A stretch of 64,000 nt of DNA from Bacteroidaceae bacterium (lineage in GTDB: Bacteria > Bacteroidota > Bacteroidia > Bacteroidales > Bacteroidaceae). A model generated the notes under the pieces. The model had not been told where the DNA came from. It ran no database searches and worked only from the letters and a program-made list of their open reading frames with translations. Of the stretch, positions 46,372-52,809 are shown piece after piece; position 1 is the stretch's first letter, and each line of letters opens with the position of its first letter. The translations under genes and the position numbers were made by a program. The DNA lies in the NCBI GenBank assembly GCA_017546785.1, contig JAFYRW010000046.1, positions 1 to 64,000 of the forward strand, given 5' to 3'.

Positions 46372-46435
46372 TGCACTCGCTGTGAAAAATATCGAAGTGA
46401 ACTTCATATTTCTCGCTCGTTTGTGTGTATCTTTG
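46372..46435 (+). repeat. Hairpin-promoter repeat, copy B, upstream of pta
   Basis: It begins TGCACTCGCTGTGAAAA, contains GAAGT-GA-ACTTC (46394-46405) inside AAATAT/ATATTT arms, then TCTCGCTCGTTTGTGTG and TATCTTTG (46428-46435), the best -7 box for pta. It is preceded by an inverted repeat GAGCT-AA-AGCTC (46351-46362) that starts at the last base of copy A. Confidence 0.8.
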
Positions 46436-46541
46436 CAGTAGAATGCGGCGCACTACAAAAAGCCGCCATATAAATAAAGATTGCCTGCGAGATAACATCC
46501 CACAGACATCGTTTGAAAAGGAACACTAAATTTAAACAATA

Positions 46542-47552
46542 ATGGATGTTATAAAACAACTCATTGAACGCGCATCTCAGGAGAGACAGCGCATCGTCCT
46601 TCCCGAAGGCACCGAAGAGCGCACTTTGAAGGCAGCCGACAAAGCCATTGCCGATGGCATTGCCGACCTTATCATTTTGGGTAACAAGACTGAAATTGAG
46701 AATCTTGCCCATAAGTTCGAACTAAAGAACATCGAGAGAGCAACCATCATTGACCCGGCAAACAACCCCGACGCCGAGAAGTATGCCACATTGCTTTACG
46801 AGCTACGCAAAGCAAAAGGTATGACAATGGAGGATGCTCAGAAGCTTGTATGCAACCCCCTCTATTTAGGTTGCCTCATCATCAAGAACGGCGACGCTGA
46901 CGGTCAGGTAGCAGGAGCCGAGAACACAACAGGAAATGTGCTTCGTCCCGCATTGCAGATTATCAAGACAACACCCGGCATCACCTGTGTTTCGGGCTGT
47001 ATGATGATGATCACAAACGCAAAGGAGTATGGCGAGGATGGTGTTCTTTTCTTTGCCGATGTTGCAGTAACCCCCAATCCCGATGCTAACCAGCTATCGC
47101 AGATTGCTGTATGTACCGCACAGACAGCAAAGGCTATTGCAGGCCTCGATGAACCTCGCGTAGCAATGTTGAGTTTCTCGACCAAAGGCTCAGCTAAGCA
47201 CGAAATGGTAGACAAGGTTGCCGAGGCTACACGCCTTGCTCACGAGCTTGCTCCCACACTCTCACTCGACGGAGAGCTACAGGCCGACGCTGCACTCGTA
47301 CCCTTTGTAGGTGCAAGCAAGGCTCCCGGTTCAACTGTTGCCGGAAAAGCAAATGTTCTTGTATTCCCCGACCTTGGAGCAGGTAACATCGGTTACAAGC
47401 TCGTTCAGCGTTTGGGTGGTGCCGAGGCTATCGGCCCCATTCTTCAGGGCATTGCACGTCCCGTGAACGACCTCTCACGCGGTTGTTCGGTAGAAGATGT
47501 CTATATGATGATTGCAATAACAGCTAATCAGGCTATAGCTGCAAAGAAATAA
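46542..47552 (+). CDS. pta: Phosphate acetyltransferase
   Basis: Interconverts acetyl-CoA and acetyl phosphate, the first step of acetate formation. The 336 residues correspond to the short, single-domain Pta without the regulatory N-terminal domain of the E. coli enzyme. Motifs: 'RIVLPEGTEERTLKAADKAIADGIADLI', 'GAENTTGNVLRPALQIIKTTPG', 'VAMLSFSTKGSAKHE', 'LDGELQADAALVP' and 'NVLVFPDLGAGNIGYKLVQRL'. The ATG is about 106 bases after the last repeat promoter box. ackA follows after 100 bases containing a long hairpin. Confidence 0.96.
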   Translation: MDVIKQLIERASQERQRIVLPEGTEERTLKAADKAIADGIADLIILGNKTEIENLAHKFELKNIERATIIDPANNPDAEKYATLLYELRKAKGMTMEDAQKLVCNPLYLGCLIIKNGDADGQVAGAENTTGNVLRPALQIIKTTPGITCVSGCMMMITNAKEYGEDGVLFFADVAVTPNPDANQLSQIAVCTAQTAKAIAGLDEPRVAMLSFSTKGSAKHEMVDKVAEATRLAHELAPTLSLDGELQADAALVPFVGASKAPGSTVAGKANVLVFPDLGAGNIGYKLVQRLGGAEAIGPILQGIARPVNDLSRGCSVEDVYMMIAITANQAIAAKK

Positions 47553-47580
47553 CCCAACCCTTTCCAATTATTTGGAACGA

Positions 47581-47614
47581 GAGGGTGTGCCAAAGTAAAA
47601 TTTGGCTCACCCTC
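47581..47614. promoter_or_regulatory. Long hairpin between pta and ackA
   Basis: GAGGGTGTGCCAAA pairs with TTTGGCTCACCCTC (14 positions, one T-T mismatch) around a 6-base loop. It is not followed by a T run, so it looks less like a terminator than an RNA-processing or stability element that could set the pta:ackA ratio. Confidence 0.6.
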
Positions 47615-47652
47615 GTAAAGTTTACAATAACAACAAATAAATATATATAAAA

Positions 47653-48858
47653 ATGAAGATATTAGTTTTGAACTGCGGTAGTTCATCTATCAAGTACCAG
47701 TTGTTCGACATTGAGACAAAGGATGTACTCGCAAAGGGTGGAATAGAGAAGATTGGTCTCGAGGGCTCATTCCTCAAGTTCAACCTCCCCAACGGAGAGA
47801 AGGAGACAATAACAACAGCTATTCCTGAGCACACAACAGGCGTACGCCTCATCATCGACGTTCTTACAAGCGAAAAGTATGGCGTTGTAAAATCAATCAA
47901 CGAGATTGATGCTGTAGGTCATCGTATGGTACACGGTGGCGAGAAGTTCAGCACATCGACACTGCTCACCGAGAAGGTTCTCGAGGACTTTGCCGCTTGC
48001 AGCGAGCTTGCTCCACTACACAACCCCGCCAACCTCAAGGGTGTTAATGCCGTTAAGGAGATTGCTCCCGAAATGCCTCAGGTAGGCGTGTTCGATACAT
48101 CGTTCCACCAGACAATGCCCGACTATGCATATATGTACGCACTCCCCTATGAGTTGTACGAGCAGTATGGCGTTCGTCGTTACGGTTTCCACGGAACATC
48201 GCACCGTTATATCAGCAAGCGTGCATTGGAAATGTTGAACATTCCCGCCGAGGGCAGCCGCATCATCACCTGCCACATTGGTAACGGTGGTTCAATCACT
48301 GCGGTAAAGGATGGTAAGAGCGTAGACACCTCAATGGGACTCACTCCCCTCGAGGGTCTTATGATGGGTACACGCAGCGGTGACATTGACCCGGGTGCTA
48401 TCCCCTTCATTATGGAGAAACTGAACCTCGACAGCAAAGGCCTCTCCGACCTTTTGAACAAAAAGTCGGGTGTTGCCGGAGTATCGGGAGTCTCTTCTGA
48501 TATGCGTGAGGTAAATGCAGCCGTTGCCGAGGGCAACAAACGTGCCGAGCTTGCCAACGAAATGTATTTCTACCGCATAAAGAAATATATTGGTGCATAC
48601 GCAGCAGCAATGGGTGGCGTCGATGCGATTGTCTTTGCAGGAGGCGTAGGCGAAAATCAGTTCGACTGCCGTCGCGAGGTACTCAAAGGCCTTGAATTCC
48701 TCGGAGTTGAGCTCGACCAAGAGGTAAACGAGCGCACACGCGGCATCGAGGCTGTACTCTCTACTCCCGAGTCAAAGGTTAAGGTATTGCTTATCCCCAC
48801 CGATGAGGAGCTTATGATTGCAAACGACACATACGACATTGTAAAGAATTTGAAATAA
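47653..48858 (+). CDS. ackA: Acetate kinase
   Basis: Makes ATP and acetate from acetyl phosphate. The 401-residue protein of the ASKHA fold has 'LNCGSSSIKYQLF' (phosphate 1 loop), 'AVGHRMVHGGEKF', 'FDTSFHQTMP', 'RRYGFHGTSHRYIS', 'CHIGNGGSITAVKDGKSVDTSMG', 'GTRSGDIDPG' and 'VFAGGVGENQ'. Start and length are typical. With Pta it forms the acetate branch fed by KorAB-type oxidoreductases. Confidence 0.97.
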   Translation: MKILVLNCGSSSIKYQLFDIETKDVLAKGGIEKIGLEGSFLKFNLPNGEKETITTAIPEHTTGVRLIIDVLTSEKYGVVKSINEIDAVGHRMVHGGEKFSTSTLLTEKVLEDFAACSELAPLHNPANLKGVNAVKEIAPEMPQVGVFDTSFHQTMPDYAYMYALPYELYEQYGVRRYGFHGTSHRYISKRALEMLNIPAEGSRIITCHIGNGGSITAVKDGKSVDTSMGLTPLEGLMMGTRSGDIDPGAIPFIMEKLNLDSKGLSDLLNKKSGVAGVSGVSSDMREVNAAVAEGNKRAELANEMYFYRIKKYIGAYAAAMGGVDAIVFAGGVGENQFDCRREVLKGLEFLGVELDQEVNERTRGIEAVLSTPESKVKVLLIPTDEELMIANDTYDIVKNLK

Positions 48859-48872
48859 TAATTCTTACATAT

Positions 48873-48917
48873 ATAATAAATGAGGAGAGCCCAATAAAGG
48901 CTCTCCTCATTTATTAT
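48873..48917. terminator. Terminator after ackA
   Basis: A 19-bp perfect stem (ATAATAAATGAGGAGAGCC with its complement) around a 7-base loop, with an AT-rich base. It can serve both strands. Confidence 0.9.
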
Positions 48918-49170
48918 AACAGACAGATATTAAGCGTCAGTTCTTTAAAAAACTGCAAAATCCAATTTACTGATAGCTAAAGACGATATTGTAGAGATAT
49001 TATTATTTTCTGTCGATTTATACCAGATAAAAAGCTACACGCAAAGTATAAAATTTCTGCACAAAAACTCAACGACAGAAGCTATAGTCAACAAAAATTC
49101 GGCGATGAAATGTTATTCACCGCCAATGAAGGATAATCAAGAATTCTCCTAATATTTTTATATTGTAGTT
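48918..49170. other. Intergenic remainder, nothing assigned
   Basis: With the terminator before it, this makes the 312-base gap between ackA and lpxH. It is AT-rich, with no open frame of note, no RNA fold I recognise and no clear promoter box. The lpxH stop is at its right edge. Confidence 0.6.
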
Positions 49171-49950
49171 TTACTCACTCTGCGAGACAATAAGTTTTTC
49201 GTCGCCCTCAACGTATCGTTCGTGCGATATTGTCTTTCCGTCGTACACCACATATGCAAAAGTGTTTATCCAATCGCCCAGAAACACACAACGGGCCTTG
49301 TCGGTGAGCATAAAATCCTCGTCGCAGTGACGGTGACCAAAGATAAAGCAATCGACAGTGTCGTGTGTCTTAAGATACTCGCGCGCGTGGATAGCACAGA
49401 ACTCTTTATCGGGGCCCAAGAAAGGAGTGTCGCCCTTTACCTTGTGCTTTATCATACTGTGACGGGCCCAGCCGTTACCCATAAGTATACTCCAACGGGG
49501 GTGTATCGACGAGAACATCTTACGCACAATGCGGCTGTGGAAGAGCGCACTCAAAAACCTATATATCCTGTCCTTTGAGAATTCGTCGCCGTGAGCAAGG
49601 AAAAACTCTTTGCCCATAATCTCGGCAAGATAAGGCTCGCGATGCATTATCATACCACACTCCTCCTCAAAGTAGTGACGGCACCATTGGTCGTGATTGC
49701 CGGTAAAGAAATGAACCTCTATTCCACTGTCGGTAAGTTCGGACACCTTACCAAGAAAGCGAGTATATCCTTTTGGCACAACATAACGGAACTCGAACCA
49801 GAAATCGAACATATCACCAAGAAAATAGATAGCCGAAGCATCCCCCTTTATCTTGTCGAGGAAGGATACCAGACGGCGTTCCTGTGTGCGTCTATGCTCG
49901 AGCGCCCAAGAGCCCAAATGTGCGTCGGAAAGGAAATATACCTTTTTCAT
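49171..49950 (-). CDS. lpxH: UDP-2,3-diacylglucosamine diphosphatase (LpxH-type)
   Basis: Cleaves UDP-diacylglucosamine to lipid X in lipid A synthesis. The 259-residue calcineurin-like phosphoesterase has the metal motifs in order: 'SDAHLG' (Asp9, His11), 'GDMFDFWFE', 'GNHD', 'AHGDEF' and 'GHRHCDED'. It sits last in a minus-strand operon after efp, GT2, radC and DUF59, 7 bases after DUF59. It acts at the cytoplasmic face of the inner membrane. The LpxH assignment rests on family motifs and length. Confidence 0.9.
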   Translation of the reverse strand: MKKVYFLSDAHLGSWALEHRRTQERRLVSFLDKIKGDASAIYFLGDMFDFWFEFRYVVPKGYTRFLGKVSELTDSGIEVHFFTGNHDQWCRHYFEEECGMIMHREPYLAEIMGKEFFLAHGDEFSKDRIYRFLSALFHSRIVRKMFSSIHPRWSILMGNGWARHSMIKHKVKGDTPFLGPDKEFCAIHAREYLKTHDTVDCFIFGHRHCDEDFMLTDKARCVFLGDWINTFAYVVYDGKTISHERYVEGDEKLIVSQSE

Positions 49951-49957
49951 ATTATAT

Positions 49958-50269
49958 TTATAATAGTCCTAATTCCAATTTTGCCTCCTCGGTCATAAGG
50001 TCCTGAGACCACTCAGGCTCAAAGACAAGGTTTATCTTTACCTCGCCAATAGACTCTATCGACTCAACCTTTTGACGGACATCCTCCATCATAAAGTCGG
50101 CAGCTGGGCAGTTGGGGGCAGTGAGTGTCATATCAATCTCTGCCGAAAGGTCGTCAAAGACCTCAATGCGGTATATAAGCCCAAGGTCATAGAGATTCAC
50201 GGGAATCTCGGGGTCGTACACCGTCTTTAACATCTCCACAATTTTTTCCTCAATCTGATATTTTTCCAT
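49958..50269 (-). CDS. DUF59/MIP18 family protein (SufT/PaaD-like)
   Basis: A 103-residue protein of the MIP18 family: 'MLKTVYDPEIPVNLYDLGLIYRIE', 'DMTLTAPNCPAADFMMEDV' with the conserved reactive Cys, and 'VNLVFEPEWSQDLM'. Members assist iron-sulfur cluster assembly or metal centre maturation. The ATG at 50269 is used; a GTG at 50275 overlapping the radC stop is also possible. It lies between radC and lpxH in the packed minus-strand operon. Confidence 0.88.
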   Translation of the reverse strand: MEKYQIEEKIVEMLKTVYDPEIPVNLYDLGLIYRIEVFDDLSAEIDMTLTAPNCPAADFMMEDVRQKVESIESIGEVKINLVFEPEWSQDLMTEEAKLELGLL

Positions 50270-50271
50270 AA

Positions 50272-50970
50272 TCACAAACGCGATTCATCGTTATAACTGA
50301 AATATTTGTCGCCTGCTATTATCAAATGATCCAAGAAACGGATATTCATAACCTTGCAGGCTGCGGCGATAGTCTGTGTCAGACGGTCATCCTCGCTGCT
50401 AGGACGCAGGCTCCCCGAAGGGTGATTGTGACAGAGAGCAATGCCCGTTGCACGCTTGAGCAGTGCCTCGCGCAGCACCAGACGAACATCTACCACGGTA
50501 GAGGTCAATCCTCCGCTTGCTATTTTTACATCGTCTATCACATTGTTCCTGTTGTTGAGCAACAGCACATAACTCTGCTCAACCGGAAGGTCGCACATTA
50601 TAGGATGGAAATAGGCAAAAAGGTCCGACGAGGAACGCACGCAGTAGCTGTCACCACGGTCGTCTATCTGACGGCGTTTCCACAATTCGCAGGCCGCGAC
50701 AATGGTTATTGCCTTTGCCGGTCCTATTCCTTTGAACATACAGAGCTCGTCTATCGACATTCGTGCAAGCTCGGCAATGCTGTCGCCACACGATGCGAGC
50801 ACCTTTTTCATAAGCTCCACGGCCGACTCATCGGCACTACCCGAGCCTATGAGTATAGCCAACAGCTCCGACTTACTGAGCGCCGAGGCGCCGCAACGCA
50901 GCACCTTCTCGCGGGGACGCTCATCCTCGGGCCACTCCTTTATGCTCTTTTTCTCCTTTGCGCTGTCCAT
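50272..50970 (-). CDS. radC: RadC family JAB-domain protein
   Basis: A 232-residue protein with an N-terminal helix-hairpin-helix region ('LCMFKGIGPAKAITIVAACE') and a C-terminal JAB/MPN metalloprotease-like domain whose metal motif is 'ALCHNHPSGSLRPSSEDDRLT' (HxH...D). RadC was once linked to DNA repair, but the role is not established. Its ATG overlaps the GT2 TAA by one base (TAATG). The coding frame is intact. Confidence 0.94.
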   Translation of the reverse strand: MDSAKEKKSIKEWPEDERPREKVLRCGASALSKSELLAILIGSGSADESAVELMKKVLASCGDSIAELARMSIDELCMFKGIGPAKAITIVAACELWKRRQIDDRGDSYCVRSSSDLFAYFHPIMCDLPVEQSYVLLLNNRNNVIDDVKIASGGLTSTVVDVRLVLREALLKRATGIALCHNHPSGSLRPSSEDDRLTQTIAAACKVMNIRFLDHLIIAGDKYFSYNDESRL

Positions 50971-52007
50971 TAGCCTCTGTTGTACAATTTTGTAAGGTTC
51001 TTCTTTGTCTCAAGAGGCTGCTTTAGCAACAATTTATACCAGAAAGCCTTTAAAAAGCCGGTAGCATAGCCTATTATCTGCACCACAGCGGTTATTATAG
51101 AGAGAAACGCCACATTCACACTTTTGTTCTTGAACAAAGAGTCGAAGAAGATAAGCATAAGATAGGCCACAGGCAACAACAGCAGCGCAGGAGCAAATAG
51201 CGACGCTACAAGCAGCAGTATGGCAAATATAAGCATCAATGCCGGCAGCGTATGCACAAGCTTCAAAGAACCCGGATGCTTGATGTGCAACCATATTCTT
51301 GCCTGTCCGAAATTATTTACCTGCTTAAAGAAACGCGACAGGTCCACACGACGCTTGTGGTACACAAAGACCTCGCGTATGAGACGTATGCTGAATCCCG
51401 CCTTGCGTATTCTGAGGCTAAGGTCAATATCCTCGCCCATCATATCCTCAAAGCCACCCACCTTGTTGTATACCTCTTTCGAAAGACCCATATTGAATGT
51501 ACGGGGACAGAATTTCTCCATCACCGCTTTTCCTCCACGAATGCCGCCTGTTGTCCAGAAACCGGTCATTGAGTGGTTCACCGCCTTCTGCATATTCGAG
51601 AATGAGCTATCGGCTGCATCGGGACCGCCGAAGCAATCGCAATAGTCATTATTCATTGCATCCTCCAATTTCTCGAAATAGAAGGGAGGGAGAATAACGT
51701 CGGAGTCGAAGAAGAGCAGATAGTCGCCATTGGCACGCTCCATTCCATAGTTGCGAGTGTCGCTACGGCCCGAATTTGGCTTATAGTAATAGTTAATGGT
51801 AAAAAAAGAACGATAGTGATCAAGCAAATGATCACATCGTTCTTTTGAGCCATCTTCTATAATAAGCAACTCAAATGGTTTCACCGTTTGAGCGGAAAGA
51901 CTTTCGAGAAGTTCCTTTACCTCTCCGGGTCTATTATAAACCGGAACTATTATAGAGTATAACAATTTCTTTTTCTTTAGATTCGAGACACCATTAAGCC
52001 TTAACAC
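50970..52007 (-). CDS. Membrane-anchored glycosyltransferase, GT2 family
   Basis: A 345-residue GT-A enzyme: 'YSIIVPVYNRPGEVKELLESL' opening, 'LLFFDSDVILPP' with the DxD metal motif, and 'GEDIDLSLRIRKAGF' near the active-site region. Three or so C-terminal membrane segments (about 240-310) anchor it. There is no ATG: the GTG at 52007 overlaps the end of efp by 14 bases, and a TTG at 51965 (before 'LYSIIVPVYN') is another option. The acceptor is unknown. It lies in the operon ending with lpxH, an envelope lipid gene. Confidence 0.85.
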   Translation of the reverse strand: MLRLNGVSNLKKKKLLYSIIVPVYNRPGEVKELLESLSAQTVKPFELLIIEDGSKERCDHLLDHYRSFFTINYYYKPNSGRSDTRNYGMERANGDYLLFFDSDVILPPFYFEKLEDAMNNDYCDCFGGPDAADSSFSNMQKAVNHSMTGFWTTGGIRGGKAVMEKFCPRTFNMGLSKEVYNKVGGFEDMMGEDIDLSLRIRKAGFSIRLIREVFVYHKRRVDLSRFFKQVNNFGQARIWLHIKHPGSLKLVHTLPALMLIFAILLLVASLFAPALLLLPVAYLMLIFFDSLFKNKSVNVAFLSIITAVVQIIGYATGFLKAFWYKLLLKQPLETKKNLTKLYNRG

Positions 52008-52560
52008 GACCTACGTAAGAACCGTCGCGTGTATCAACCTCAACAAGCTCACCCTCGTTGATAAATAGAGGAACGCGAATCTCTGCGCCTGTCTCCAATG
52101 TTGCGGGCTTTGTTGTGTTGGTAGCTGTATCTCCCTTAAGACCGGGCTCTGTGTATGTGATAGCCAATACAACCTTTACGGGCATATCAGCGAAGAGAAC
52201 AGTCTCGGTAGTTGCGTCTGTTACAACCTCGAGAATCATACCCTCTTTCATATAATCTACACCGTTAATCTGGTAAGAAGGGATAGGTACCTGCTCGTAT
52301 GTCTCCTGATTCATAAAGATATAATCGCTACCCTCCTGATAGAGATACTGGTAAGGACGACGCTCTACGCGAACATCCTCGAGTTTCTCACCAATGTTGA
52401 AACGACGCTCCAATACGTAACCGTTTACTACGTCCTTTAGCTTTGTACGCATAAAGGTATTACCCTTACCGGGCTTTACGTGCAAAAAGTCGATGCAGAA
52501 ATACAACTTGCCATCCATACGGATAGCTGTACCGATTTTAATGTCTTGAGCATTAATCAT
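51994..52560 (-). CDS. efp: Elongation factor P
   Basis: Rescues ribosomes stalled at proline runs. The 188-residue protein has three beta domains: the KOW-like N-terminal domain with the tip loop 'VKPGKGNTFMRTKLKDV' carrying the modifiable residue, the middle domain, and the C-terminal OB fold 'EIRVPLFINEGELVEVDTRDGSYVGR'. The start at 52560 is standard. It leads the minus-strand operon efp-GT2-radC-DUF59-lpxH, with a promoter box about 50 bases upstream. Confidence 0.97.
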   Translation of the reverse strand: MINAQDIKIGTAIRMDGKLYFCIDFLHVKPGKGNTFMRTKLKDVVNGYVLERRFNIGEKLEDVRVERRPYQYLYQEGSDYIFMNQETYEQVPIPSYQINGVDYMKEGMILEVVTDATTETVLFADMPVKVVLAITYTEPGLKGDTATNTTKPATLETGAEIRVPLFINEGELVEVDTRDGSYVGRVKA

Positions 52561-52608
52561 AATATATATATTTTAAATTAAGTTTTTACTAACGCGCATA
52601 ATTCGCCG

Positions 52609-52616
52609 CGAAGATA
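52609..52616 (-). promoter_or_regulatory. Candidate -7 box for the efp operon
   Basis: Minus-strand TATCTTCG, 49 bases before the efp start. Confidence 0.5.
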
Positions 52617-52729
52617 GTGAAAAATACAGAAATATACAAATTGCATAGCACAAAATATTCACACAACAAATTGGTTGCTATCAACTAACGAGAATATCAT
52701 TTTCCGATGGTCGGTGAGCAAGAATGTTG

Positions 52730-52737
52730 TATCTTTG
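52730..52737 (+). promoter_or_regulatory. Candidate -7 box for the TonB-dependent receptor
   Basis: TATCTTTG followed by CAG, 73 bases before the ATG at 52810, in the divergent spacer with efp. Confidence 0.6.
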
Positions 52738-52809
52738 CAGCCGAAAATCAAAAAATTAAACTTTTGCCCATTTTTTGAGTCTTAATTTTAATGTAATGTA
52801 AATTCAAAT

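Larger units (their letters stand above)
46197..46541. other. Intergenic region with two tandem hairpin-promoter repeats
   Basis: A 345-base gap between the CPBP gene and pta. The first 93 bases are AT-rich with no assigned element. Two tandem copies of the repeat follow (46290-46351 and 46372-46435), then about 106 bases of pta leader with no hairpin I can support. Confidence 0.7.

Noticed and set aside
46290..46435. CRISPR-like array
   Set aside because: Only two tandem units, repeats of over 60 bases with internal hairpins and a promoter box, no equal-length spacers and no cas genes.
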